64,000 bases of DNA from Gigantopelta aegis (Eukaryota; Mollusca; Gastropoda; Neomphalida; Peltospiridae): positions 7,133,026 to 7,197,025 of the forward strand of contig NC_054699.1 in assembly GCF_016097555.1 (NCBI RefSeq), in the 5' to 3' direction. The notes beneath the pieces are model-generated. The model was not told where the DNA came from, did not search any database, and saw only the letters and a program-made list of their open reading frames with translations. Shown in pieces: positions 47,783 through 59,218 of this stretch. Position numbers and translations under genes: made by a program. The first letter of the stretch is position 1; every line of letters begins with the position of its first letter.

Positions 47783-48545
47783 TCGCGAGCGAGTGAAGTA
47801 CAACGAAACAACGTCATTGGTCGTTTGGAAGCAGGCGAATTGAGGCCGGCCATTGCAGGGACGTTCCATGTATCTCCGAGCACGATATCGCGATTGTGGT
47901 ATCGGTTCTAGCAACATCAGACAACACGTGACCTTCTCATATCAGGCAGACCACGTGTGACCACTGTGGCCCAGGACCGCTACATACGGGTAATCCATCC
48001 ACGGCAAAGGACCACCGCGGCAACATCTACTGCTTCCGCAACACCAGGTGTATGAAGAATATCGGCTGAGACCGTTAGGAACCGACTAAATGAGGCAGGT
48101 ACTCGAGCCAGACGGCCTGTAAGATGTGTCATTTTGACTGAACAGCATTGTCGACTACGACGTCAGTGGTGTCAAGTCCACATAGTGTGGCCTCTACTGC
48201 AATGGTGAAGTTATCGTTCCGAGACATGTCTTCTGTTTCTCTTCGTCGCGCTGATGGAAGATGTCGAGTGTACAAACGTCGTCGTGAACGTTATGCCGCA
48301 AATTGCATACAGGGAGTGTATAGATTCGGTGGTGGTAGTGTGATGACGTGGGCAGCAATTTCACACATTGACGGACCAACCTGGTTCATATCTAAGGCAA
48401 CTTAACATTACAGAGATTATCGAAATGACATTTTGCAGCCACACGTCTTTCCAATGATGAATAACGCCAACGTTGTATTGCAGCACGACAACGCAACTCC
48501 ACATGTATGGCATGAGTTGGTTATTTGTCGATCGTCAACCAAAGG
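47783..48545 (+). pseudogene. Decayed Tc1-like transposase, copy B
   Basis: Duplicate of 44169-45014. Here the first stop of copy A is absent (the frame runs GRLEAGELRPAIAG before its own stop), while about 100 bases around the DNARPHTA region are missing. The two copies have therefore decayed separately since duplication. Confidence 0.8.
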
Positions 48546-49421
48546 CACATAATCTTCCACATATGGATAACTATACAGGTGTATACCATCCACGACGTGT
48601 TTCCCAAACATATCCACGGGAACGAAAGTAAACATGGATCTCTAGGGAAAACGAGTGTGGTTTCTTTGGTAGAAATTACCCTCCTTTAAATCGCGCAAAA
48701 TTATGAATATTTACCAATATAAAATAAATTTAGGCATTCGGTCAAGACCGGATGTCGATTCGTAAGCATAACTAGCCGGTGGCACGACTACGTGCCGCCG
48801 CAAATTTGATAAATAGACCAGATTCGTTGTACTTTGGAGCCGCTACTTCTTAATGACGTTTTCAGGGGAGTGGTCTAGACGTACTTCCCCTTAATTTTCC
48901 ATCAGGTTTCTTTTTTTTAATTTAAAGAAAGCTGTAAGGTGCATGTTTATTTTCATATTGGATGAAAAATGGGTAAAACTAATGCATAATTCCATATTTT
49001 AACAAAACGCCCCCAAGAAACAAATGTTCCCGTTACGCCACTGGTTATGCTAACAATGATGAATTCACAAACCACAACTGACAAAAGCAGCAGAGTTCAC
49101 GGGAAAACTAAAGTTACAACTTTAAGGTCGACGACAGTCACTTTTCGCGCCCTTGTTTTGGTTTTGTACACAATAAATATAGCATATCTTACCGTAATTT
49201 CACTTGAAATCCATATTTCGTAAAAGTTCCAATTTTTTAATCACAGGATTTTCTTCAAACACATTCAGGTGCATTAGTAATGTTCAAAAATTTTTTAAAA
49301 TAAAAATCAATAGGAATGGTGCATTGTATTTTTCCCAGCATTCTTAAAACCCAGCATTCTTAAAACGGAAATTTTAATAGGTGCAAAGTGATGTCATTGG
49401 AATTCTATTCAAATTCAAAAT

Positions 49422-49882
49422 TGTATTACGGAGCCAAAACAAGGGTCAAAAAAGTGACCGTCGTGGACAATAATGATAATACCTGACAATCAAAAAAAAA
49501 TTGATCAAAAATCCACATAATAAATGAAAATAATATGTTTCACAAATGACAATAAAAATTTGTTGACCAAAAATGTTCATTATTTTATTGTTCTGTTCAT
49601 TATTTTTTTTTTTTTTTTTAAAATTATTTCTCGCGCGGTCCGGTTTATATCAACTTTTAGCTATAAGGAATGACATTGCTGAATCGGTGAATGACATTTG
49701 TAGTAAAAGTTGTGGGATGTTACTGACCGTGACATTAATTATGAATGAAAAAAATAGTCCCGTTATAAGGTCCAACCAATCGAAATCCCCGTTGACAAAT
49801 CAAAATACAGTTTGTAATACGCACCTGGTGGTGCGTACGAAATTTGTAGGACACAGCTATATCTTCACCAGGTGGGTAATAA
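49422..49882. other. AT-rich intron sequence, no gene seen
   Basis: Poly-T tract at 49602-49620. Otherwise unrecognised. Confidence 0.4.
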
Positions 49883-50197
49883 CAGGGTTGAAAATTAACA
49901 TGAAAACCATGGTCGCCAGCAGGGCCAGTTGAAGCAAAATCTCACTGGCCCGTCTCAAATTCAACTAGCCCTCCAATCATCACATTGAAATTTAACTGCA
50001 CAGCCAAAATCAAAATTCGAATGTTCTTTGTTGAATAATAACCATGTATCAGTAATCCGTTTGCGTCAAAAGGAAACTGACGAATTTGCATGCAACTTCA
50101 TAATGAATAAAGTTAAAATTTCATATAAAAAACAATTTATTAAGTTATAATAAAGGGGTGAAGACTTGCATTGTCTCAGAAATAACATAGTGCAAAG

Positions 50198-50229
<32 letters not shown>

Positions 50230-51223
50230 CTAGTCTGGAGTGACAGTCCTCTCTGTGGTGATACAAGAGGGATGAAATCGCCAGTAAAGGATTTCCTCAG
50301 AAATGGCTGTCCTCTATATACGAGGCATTGGATTGAGATATTATAAATGCTACAGTAGTAGGCTACTAATAAAATAAATATCAAAATAAAAATAAATTTG
50401 TGAACCCCTCCCCCCAACACACACACAAATAAACTTTTTAAAAAATAACAACAACAACAACAGAAAAAAACCCTAAACATTGTACCAATTTAAAAAAAAA
50501 TGATGCACTTTGTTATATTATAAAGCATAAAAAACGTACTTATTGTTTATTAGAGTAATACATGTATTTCGACGGTTATGTCATCATGTAAGATCTCTTC
50601 TTATTGCATTGAAATGATACAAACAAAGGCAATCAATTAACTGACCTTTGGAATAATGCCTGTAGTAATGGAAAATTCCATTGTTATTTGTATATGCGCG
50701 CATGCGCTCACGTCAGTACGAGATAAAACTACAAGATAGATCTTGATTTATTCCCAGAATAACATAAGCTGATTAAATATGATTAATTTTTACCTTAACA
50801 TTTAATAACAATAGTCAAAAAGTAGGTCCACTAGATAATTATGGCGTATCCAGTCCATTCTAGTAAGCCGACACAACTTCCAGATTTAAAAAATACATGC
50901 AGTGTCTGCAATACGTTTTGAGATTAATTTTGTTTAGAAATACCCGGTCCAAAACCACAGAAGCTGAGTCTGGCTCTGTCAAAATATAGAGAATGTTTCA
51001 TGTCTTCTGTTGTCAAATCTGTAGTTTGCACCAGGGCACACATGATTAGTTTTGTCACACTCGATTAAGTTTCAGTACAAAAATTTCTTTTTTAACTGTT
51101 ACCATACTCACCAGACACTTAATTTGATGGTCGCCCAACGGATTACCTTTGTAAAATTCTTAGTCGCCCTTAGCCAATAAAGATCGCAACGGGCGACCGG
51201 GCGACTGCTAATTTTCAACCCTG
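49883..51223. mobile_element. Non-autonomous hAT-like element, about 1.34 kb
   Basis: Left end CAGGGTTGAAAATTAAC and right end the reverse complement of CAGGGTTGAAAATTAGC. Subterminal regions also echo each other (TCGCC and GGGCGAC phrases). CAGGG...CCCTG ends are typical of hAT elements. The flanks share TAATAA but a clean 8-bp duplication is not visible. Inside are AT-rich DNA and a (TA)n run (50197-50225) without a transposase frame. It lies in intron 1 of lectin gene 2. Confidence 0.6.
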
Positions 51224-51939
51224 TAATAAATGAATATCATCTATTGAACAGAAGCAGAATTAAAGGGCTTTAAATATGGAAGAAATACAACAAAATATGT
51301 TTTGGCAAACAACAAGGAAAACGAAAAGGTGTTTATTGTTGTGAATTGAACCTTATAAAAGCAAACAACCAAAAACAAACAGAAATGAAAGGTTCATATG
51401 TTGTTTTCTCCCTCTTGTTTTAAATGGGAATCTGTGCCCTTAACCAGTATACTCATGCAACGCTTACAATAAAGATATATTGCGTGGCTTTGGAAGGTAA
51501 TACCAAATACATATTTCTCCAGAAGTGCGAATTATTCCCAAAATGCATGAGTTTGTGTATGTGCATGTGTTAACAATTTCACACCCATAAAATACACCCT
51601 AACAGCAGATTGCGTATATTTATGGAAATTTCTATTATTGGAGATTTAAAAAATCCTCAACTCTATAAACGTTTAGCTATTCAGATTTATGCAAAATCAT
51701 CTTGTTCGAACATTACACTAAATTACGTGCCAAATGTAATTAAAAGACCCCCAACTACTGGGCTATCATTTAGATTAACAATTTATTTTATATGCCTAAT
51801 AATTAAGTCCTTAAACACAGATGTATGGAAAAAAAAAAAAACCCAAAAACACACAAAATAAATAATAATAATAAAAGTGAACCCTCGAACCAATTTCAAG
51901 ATGCACAGGGGAGATAACCGTATACTTCTACATTTACAG
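51224..51939. other. AT-rich end of intron 1 of lectin gene 2
   Basis: No element or gene recognised. Ends in the exon 2 acceptor ACATTTACAG. Confidence 0.5.
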
Positions 51940-52233
51940 TTATCAGCGGTCAGAAAGAGGACCCGGATGTTTCCAGGTGTCCTGCTAAGCTGATGAGAGA
52001 CCAGTATCTGAGAACACGAGGTGACCTATGTTACAAGTTTGTACTCGACCAGAATGTAACCCAGATACAAGCGGAGCAGAAGTGCGCCCTGAATGGAGGG
52101 ACTCTCGTCACAGTGAAAAACACAAGTGTGGAGGATTTCATTGGAACCATCATGTATTATTTACACTTTGACGGACTGGTCTGGATTGGACTCAACGATA
52201 TTGAAACTGAAGGGAAGTACTACTGGAGCACAG
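51940..52233 (+). CDS. C-type lectin gene 2, exon 2 (first half of CTLD)
   Basis: 294 bases between acceptor TTTACAG and donor GTAGAG, phase 1 at both ends, the same as gene 1 exon 2. It encodes ISGQKEDPDVSRCPAKLM, DLCYKFVLDQNVTQIQAEQK with CALNGG, TLVTVKNTSVEDFIG, LVWIGLNDIE and YYWSTG. The N-terminal Cys pair, the QAEQKC cysteine and the WIGL core are intact. Two potential N-glycosylation sites (NVT, NTS) are present. With exon 3 it makes a complete long-form CTLD with six cysteines. Some 70-75% of residues are shared with gene 1 (estimated by eye), so the duplication is not recent. Confidence 0.88.
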
Positions 52234-52241
52234 GTAGAGAC

Positions 52242-52252
<11 letters not shown>

Positions 52253-52272
<20 letters not shown>

Positions 52273-52490
52273 TATATGAATGAATGTATGTATTGATGTA
52301 TGAATATCTATATATTGTAAGCATGTCGAGGTTGACTGTTACATACATAGATATTAACGCACTGGCGCAGGGGATAATTAAATCCTTTCTGGCCTCACAA
52401 ATTGTCCCGTGCACCTGCTGGGACTCGAACCTATGACACCGAACCGCCCGCAACATTGCAGACTTGCCACGATATCTTTGGAGTTATTGA
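52253..52490 (-). mobile_element. tRNA-derived SINE-like repeat with (TGTA)n tail, copy 1
   Basis: On the minus strand: GTGGCAAGTCTGCAATG as possible A box, then AGGTTCGAGTCCCAGC as B box, then a body with GGCCAGAAAGGATTTAATTA and GTTAATATCTATGTATG, and a tail of CATACATA repeats at 52240-52280. The same body recurs at 52602-52772. Confidence 0.55.
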
Positions 52491-52601
52491 TGCATCCATA
52501 AAACGGATGCTCTTTAACTCAACTATATGCATGGAGTCTACAAGTTATATGGTCGATCCCGCTTACGTGCATGAAACAGTGGGCAGACCTGGCACTGGCT
52601 A

Positions 52602-52772
52602 GTATGTATTGATGTATGCATATCTATATATTGTATATATGTCGAGGTTGACTGTTACATACATAGATATTAACGCACTGGCGCAGAGGATAATTAAATC
52701 CTTTCTGGCCTCACAAATTGTCCCGTGCCGTTGCTGGGAATCGAACCTATGGCACCGAACCGCCCTCATGTA
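52602..52772 (-). mobile_element. SINE-like repeat, copy 2 (5' truncated)
   Basis: Shares TGTATTGATGTATG, GTCGAGGTTGACTGTTACAT and CCTTTCTGGCCTCACAAATT with copy 1 but stops after the B-box region (GGGAATCGAACCTATGGCAC) and passes into (TGTA)n and (GT)n. Confidence 0.55.
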
Positions 52773-52774
52773 TG

Positions 52775-52850
52775 GATGTATGGATGTATGTATGTATGTA
52801 TGCATGCATCATGTATGTGTGTGTGTGTGTATGTGTGTCTGTGCCAGTGT

Positions 52851-52912
<62 letters not shown>
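52775..52912. repeat. (TGTA)n and (GT)n microsatellites in intron 2 of gene 2
   Basis: TGTATG repeats (52770-52815) followed by a long GT run to 52911. Confidence 0.95.
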
Positions 52913-52913
<1 letters not shown>

Positions 52914-53613
52914 ATATGGGGGAGGGGGCAACAAACATTAACAAGGTGGTGGATAAAAGGGTGCGTGACTGGGAGGGTACGTGACTAGGACCTCCTCACT
53001 CCACACACCCTCTGACTACGCTCGCTTATTCATTATATTGCTGTTTCTGTATTGGACGAATTCACCAGACGTAGAGACGTGATACGCCTGACAAATTTTC
53101 GATCATGTATAATAATTATTAGACACATTCTCTATGAACAAAGATATCACAGATTCATCAGGAAAAAATCAACAAGGTCAGGTTTGGAGGCGTGTCGTTT
53201 CTAGATGTTCATAACAATGTATTTGAAAAGAAACGAACTGAGTAATCAAACTTCAGATATAAACTCAACCGAACAATCAGGAATTGTGTACAATTACTCG
53301 TAGATGAAGGTTTGTAGTCCATCCCATCCTCCGACAAAAATGTGTTTTGTAAATAATTTCAGTTTGGTTTGACGTAAAAAGAAAAGTAAAGGTGTTTTGG
53401 AAACAAAACAATTTTTGTCTGCAATTTAGAAAACGATCGGCTCAGAAAGTAGTAACTTCTATAGCATGACAAACGGCTCACAAACTCTGTAGTAAATTAC
53501 ATAGCATGAACACAGGCTCAGACGCTTTGTACTATATTCCATAGTATGAAAAAAGACGTTTCCCGTGGAACGGACTATAGGTGTACACTGATTGCGTTTT
53601 ATGTTTATTTATT

Positions 53614-53657
<44 letters not shown>

Positions 53658-53686
53658 TGTATATAACACAGGTTGTACACATTCTG

Positions 53687-53770
<84 letters not shown>

Positions 53771-53771
53771 T
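53614..53771. repeat. (GT)n / (TA)n / (GT)n microsatellites
   Basis: GT run 53614-53655, TA run 53690-53725, GT run 53728-53769, close to the exon 3 acceptor. Confidence 0.95.
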
Positions 53772-53801
53772 GTATATATGTACTTTTATTCTTTTTTAAA
53801 G

Positions 53802-53948
53802 GAGAAAAAGCAACGTACTTACACTGGGCATCAGAAGAACAACATCTGATGGAGACTGTTTCCGCAGATTGTGTGTTTCTAAATACAACAAGCATGCAGT
53901 GGTGGGTCGCACCTTGTCGTGCGAAACACGAGTATATCTGTGAATACC
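53802..53948 (+). CDS. C-type lectin gene 2, exon 3 (second half of CTLD)
   Basis: Acceptor TTTTTTAAAG and donor GTGAGT at 53949 enclose 147 bases. The peptide reads GEKATYLHWASEEQHLMETV, then SADCVFLN, MQWWVAPC and HEYICEY, the closing strand of a CTLD with its last three cysteines. Neither EPN/QPD nor WND is present, so classical calcium-dependent mannose or galactose binding is unlikely (inference). Phase 1 exit matches the Thr-rich exon 4 of gene 1. No homologous fourth exon is seen before transposon sequence begins at about 55060. Confidence 0.85.
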
Positions 53949-54116
53949 GTGAGTATCCGTTTATCACTAACCTAATCGTTCGCCATTCACTTTTAAAGTT
54001 CATGATTAATCTTTACTCATGGATGGATAAGGCGTCACACCAAGACTAACGGGAAAGACTAACTCCAAAGGCATCACCCATAACGTCAGGAAATTAACCG
54101 TGTTGATAACATTCAA

Positions 54117-54745
54117 TCTCACATTTAATGTTACTGACATTCAGTCCACTATTACATCTTAATACTTTATACCGACATTACTGACATTCAGTCCACTAAT
54201 ACATATTAATATTTTATATAGACATTACTGATATTCAGTCCACTATTACATATTTATACTTTATATAGACATTACTGATATTCAGTCCACTATTACATAT
54301 TAATACTTTATACAGACATTACTGATATTCAGTCCACTATTACATATTAATATTTTATACAGACATTACTGACATTCAGTCCACTATTACATATTTATAC
54401 TTTATACAGACATTACTGACATTCAGTCCACTATTACATATTTATACTGTATACAGACATTACTGACACTGAGTTGACTATTACATATTTATACTTTATA
54501 CAGACATTACTGACATTCAGTCCACAATTATATCTTTGTACTTTATACAGACATTACTGACATTTAGTCCACTATTACATATTTATGCTTTACACAGACA
54601 TTACTGACATTCAGACCACCATTACATATTTATACTTTATACAGACATTACTGACATTCAGTCCACAATTACATAGTAATACTTTATACAGACATTACTG
54701 ACATTTAGTCCACTATTACATATTTATATTTATACAGACATTACT
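54117..54745. repeat. 47-base tandem repeat in intron 3 of lectin gene 2
   Basis: About 13 copies built on ACATTACTGACATTCAGTCC and ACTATTACATATTTATACTT, mildly diverged. Confidence 0.9.
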
Positions 54746-55490
54746 ACGGTAATAGTGACTGACATGTGATCTACAATACTAAGTGTTACATTATTTCTTT
54801 CTCTCAGAACATTTAGTGTTAATCATTCAAGTGTTTCATTTTAATGATCCAACTCTTAAGCGCTCATATTTAATCAATTGTTTTGTTTATTATTCAGCTG
54901 TTTTTGTTAACCATTGAACACATCAGTATTAATCTTTCGACAGTCATAAGATAATGATAACTTTACAGTTAACCGTATACTCGAAGTGATACTCATTTAA
55001 CACCTTATGTAGTTCATGATAAACGGTTCAGTATTAATCATTCGACAGTCATATTGTAATGAAATTGACTTTTCGGGTCCCAATCTGGGGACGACGGGTT
55101 CGGCTACCCCTTTCGGTTGTAGACTTTTGCTGGTACTAAGATTCTATTAATAATTCTCTAGAAGGCTGAACTTACTATAAATCAGAGACCGACTTGGCTA
55201 GCACAGAAAACCCAAACTAACAAATAAACAGATTACACATTTATTCGAGGGAGTACAAACACACAACAAATATGTATGATAGTCCTCTAAGAATCCATAT
55301 ATGAATGGACTACCACTAAATAAATAAATTTACACCCACATATCCATACAAATAAATATTTATATTTATGGATGTGTATGAATGTGTCGTGGATAATCCC
55401 GACAAAGAGAATATTCGCGGAATTAAATTTACATCTGCAGGACTGCACACATCAAATAATTAGGCTCTACACCTTACACGATTACCCATT
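54746..55490. other. Intron 3 of lectin gene 2, then unassigned repeat-like DNA
   Basis: 54800-55060 shares CATTCAA, GTTCATGAT and CGGTTCAGTATTAATCATTC phrases with intron 3 of gene 1. From about 55060 (TTTTCGGGTCCCAATCTGGG) the similarity ends and sequence of unknown origin runs up to the gypsy fossil. Confidence 0.45.
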
Positions 55491-55673
55491 TGTAACATCT
55501 TCCACAGATAGACATACAAAAATAACCCTTACACTTGACAAATATATATATTCTGGCAACAGCACAACATGACACGACACAGACGTAAAACAATCACTAC
55601 AAGAATGAATCTCGGGAGACTTTGTTGTACAACCGAGGGAGTAGCTAATTGTATTTAACTTGAAGATATTACA
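55491..55673 (-). repeat. 3' LTR of the gypsy fossil
   Basis: 183 bases, TGTAACATCTTCCACAG to GAAGATATTACA on the plus strand. Same ends as the right LTR. Confidence 0.9.
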
Positions 55674-56036
55674 TTCCTCCCTTCCAGTTCACTGTTACTG
55701 TGAATTAGACAAAATACACATTACAAATTATTGTCCATGTTATACTTCAATGTTCATAAAATTTAAAGTGAACTGTTAATTATATTTATCTTGTAAATCA
55801 GAATGTTCAATGTTCAAAACAAATGTTCTTGTTTCCTGTTAACTATGAACATGTTCTAAACATTAATAACGCATTTACAGAAAACATTAACCACCACTAT
55901 AATGAGGAACTACGTGCTCCTTGCAACTGACCAAGGGATTATTATGCCCTTTTTCACACAGGTCATTTCATTTACACTGTTTAACAAAATCTTTGAGATG
56001 TGTTGGTAGACGCCTTTCACGAACAGGATAACGTCT

Positions 56037-56941
56037 CTATTGCACATCAGGAGTGCCAGCTACCGGATTCTGAGATACTGGAACAGAAATTGGTATAGCT
56101 TCTGATGAAGATGCAGTTTCAATAACATCATTGGAAACTTTGTCCCCTTCAGTCTCAATCAAAGGAATAGATGACTGTATTGGTACTTCAGGTATCATTT
56201 CTTGAACCCGTTCAGAAACACAACTCGGAATCTGATTATCATCGTGATCTGTTCGACACCTCACATGATCTTGATGACGACGGATGATACGATTATCATG
56301 ATCTAACCTGACACGAGATGATACTGGTCCAGATTTTTCCACAATAACACCTGATACCCATTCGGGTTTCCCCCTGAAATTTGGAATATATACATGTTCA
56401 CCGATTCCGAAATTTCGAACACGAGAATGTTGATCATGTGTTGATCATGTGTTTTCTTTTGATACTGTTGTCTCCGTTGTACTTTCTGTGATAAATTTGG
56501 ATGTAACAAATCTAAGTGACTGCGAAGCTGTCGACCCATCAAACGTTGAGCAGGTGGTTGTCCAGTTGTACCTTGTGGAGCATTCCGATAGCTTAGCAAA
56601 AAACGAGCCAATTTCGTTTTAAAACTTCCTTCCTTCATTTTATTAAAACTTGTTTTAAAAGTCTGTACTGCCCTCTCAGCCAAACCGTTAGATGCTGGAT
56701 GGCAAGGAGCGGATGTGATATGTTGAATTCCATTTCCTTCACAAAATCCTTTGAATTCCATACTTGTGAATGACGTACCATTATCACTCACAATGACTTC
56801 TGGCAATCCATGATTACTAAATGAAATGTCCATTGTAGTTTGAGAACTTGTAGATGCTACAGGATATATGTCCAACCATTTAGAATGAGCATCCACAATT
56901 ATGAGCCACATTTGATTGTGAAATGGTCCTGCATGATCCAC
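56037..56941 (-). pseudogene. Gypsy integrase core and C-terminal remains
   Basis: Shows MDHAGPF, IIVDAHSKW, VIVSDNGTSFTS and HPASNGLAERAVQTFK, the retroviral-type integrase core with its D, D and E residues, followed by a Gypsy C-terminal part ending in a basic tail (HDNRIIRRHQDHVRC). Part of a broken fossil. Confidence 0.8.
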
Positions 56942-56993
56942 ATGAATTCTTGACCATGGTCGTTCTGGCCACTCCCATGGATGAAGTGGAGAT

Positions 56994-57395
56994 TTAGGAG
57001 GAGATTTTTGATTTAACTGACAAGTATGACACTCTTACTGTCTCTTCAATTTCTTGATCCATTTTTGGCCACCAAATCAAGCTTCTAGCCAATCCTTTCA
57101 TTTTAGTCATTCTAGGATCAGTTGTATGAAGTTCTTTCAGTACTCTCTCTCGTCCTTGAGGTGGAACAATTATTCTTGATCCCCAAAGCAAACATCCATC
57201 TTGTGTACTAATTTCATCTTTACGTCTGAAATACGATTGCAATTCATCGTGTGTACACATGTTTGGCCACCCTTTCTGGGTATATAGCAACACTTTGGAC
57301 AAAACTGGATCAGAACGTGTCCACATTTTTATTTGTTTAGCATCAAGTGGTGTTGATTCCAAACGTTCCAACATGAGAATTACCTCCCCTGGCAA
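56994..57395 (-). pseudogene. Gypsy integrase N-terminal zinc-binding region remains
   Basis: Contains FRRKDEISTQDGCLLWGSRI and LKELHTTDPRMTKMKGLARS, followed by WWPKMDQEIEE, the usual sequence before the integrase core in gypsy elements. Part of a broken fossil. Confidence 0.75.
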
Positions 57396-57509
57396 AGAAA
57401 CTGTCTCTGGAAAAGAAGGTAACGGTAATCTGCTAAGTGCATCACTATTTTCATTTTCTTTGCCACTTTTGTATTCTAAATGATAGTCCTATGCTGCTAA
57501 TGTCAAAGC

Positions 57510-58760
57510 CTAACGCTGTAGACGTGCAGATGCCATAGATGGTATACCCTTGTTCTCACCAAGAAGACCAAGCAAAGGCTTATGATCAGTTGTGATCTTA
57601 AAACTTCTGCCATACAGATATTGATAAAATTTCTTAACTCCAAATATCATTGCTAATCCTTCTTTGTTTAGCTGTGAATAGTTCTTTTCAGTAGGAGCAA
57701 GTGTTCTTGAAGCGTATCCAATTGGTCTCTCATCACCGTTTTCCATCACATGAGACAAAACTGCACCAACTCCGTAAGGAGAAGCGCCGCATGATAAAAT
57801 CAATTTTTTCTCTAGATCATAATGTACCAATAAAGTATCTGAACATAGCAAACGTTTAGATGAATCAAACGCTTGTTGTTGTTTTGACGACCACCTCCAC
57901 ACCGTATTTTACTTCAGCAAATAATATAGCGGAGCTAACATAGATGACAAGTTTGGAAGATACCTGTGATAGTAGTTGACTAAACCAAGGTAGGCTTTTA
58001 ACTCTGTAATGTTTGTAGGCACAGGAGCATGATAAACAGCTTTAACTTTGGCGTCACATGGTTGAATACCTTGTTCACTGATTACATGTCCAAGTACCAT
58101 CATTTTCTCTGTCATGAACTGACATTTGCTTCTTTTTAAACGTAAACCAGACTGTGAAAATTTCTCCAAAACTTTAGATAATTTTTCCAAATGTTCATCA
58201 TCATTTGAACCTGTTATTATCAAATTGTCCAAGTATGCCACAACATTTGGTATGTATTGAAATAAACATTCCATGGTACGTTGAAAAATTCCTGGAGATG
58301 ATGAAACTCCATATGGAAGACGCTGATAACGATAGAGTCCCCTATGCGTATTTATTGTTACATATTCACTTGAAACATCATCCAGTACTAGTTGTTCAGA
58401 AACATGACTCAAATCAAGTTCAGTGTATTTCTGTCCTCCGCCTAACTTAGCATAAAGATCATCCACCTTTGGTATTGGATAAAAATCCACTTTACAAGCC
58501 TTGTTAATTGTCATCTTACAGTCACCACAAATTCTTACCGTAGAATCAGATTTCACAATTGGAACAATTGGTGTAGCCCAATCTGAAAATTCAACCGGTT
58601 TGATAGTCCCTTGAGCTTCTAATCGCTCCAATTCAACTTCAATTCCCTCACGTAGTACATACGGAACTGGACGACTTTTCATAAACACTGGTGTGACACC
58701 TTCCTTTAGGTAAATTGTAGCCTTTTTCCCTGTCAGTGCACCAAGTTCATCTTTAAACAA
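57510..58760 (-). pseudogene. Gypsy reverse transcriptase and RNase H remains
   Basis: RT landmarks: RPVPYVLREGIEVELERLE, TPIVPIVKSDSTVRICGD, LPYGVSSSPGIFQ, KCQFM, LGHVIS and LKAYLGLVNYYHRYLPNLS. RNase H remains follow with AVLSHVMENGDERPIGYASR, NYSQLNKEGLAMIFGVKKF and FKITTDHKPLLGL. Part of a broken fossil. Confidence 0.85.
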
Positions 58761-58835
58761 ATTATCATATTTCTGAAGAAGTTCATTCAGTGCAGTATGA
58801 TCTGTTGATGAAACTTTATTTATGCCAAATTTGTT

Positions 58836-59087
58836 TTAAATTTTTTCCCAATTCAAACGAATCTCGTGCAACCAGTTCCTACCCATCAAGTTTGGACCGT
58901 GAGCAACTACCAATAATGGCAATGTTTTTTTCTGATTCTGATATTGAACAGAAACATCAATCACTCCCAGTGGAATAATTTTCTCACCTGTGAAAGTACG
59001 TAATATAGCTTTGGATTTTCTCAATGGAGAATTAATTTTCAACAACCGAAACGTATCTTCATTGATCACCTGGAAGTTCCGGAACAC
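58836..59087 (-). pseudogene. Gypsy protease-region remains
   Basis: ILRTFTGEKIIPLGVIDVSV and TLPLLVVAHGPNLMGRNWL, the typical stretch between the protease active site and RT in gypsy elements. Confidence 0.65.
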
Positions 59088-59218
59088 ACAAGTTATGCAT
59101 CAATTCATAAGTTTCAGCACCAACCACGCTCAAAAGAAAAAAAATGTCGCACTTCAAGTTAGTCGAAGAAAGTCAAAAATTAATTTCAGTGCACAAAATC
59201 CCATCTTCGTCGCCAATT

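Larger units (their letters stand above)
46054..49421 (+). repeat. Tandem duplication, copy B
   Basis: Begins with about 415 bases of the 21-base minisatellite matching 42079-42493, then direct-repeat flank, promoter, exon 1 and transposase remnant. It ends at AAATTCAAAATT, after which it continues into unique sequence (GTATTACGGAGCC). It is shorter than copy A because it lacks the SINE and has internal deletions, including about 100 bases in the transposase remnant. Confidence 0.85.

Noticed and set aside
54961-55003. TTTACAG followed by ten codons as exon 4 of lectin gene 2
   Set aside because: Phase fits but the peptide is very short and unlike the Thr-rich tail of gene 1. It could be chance.
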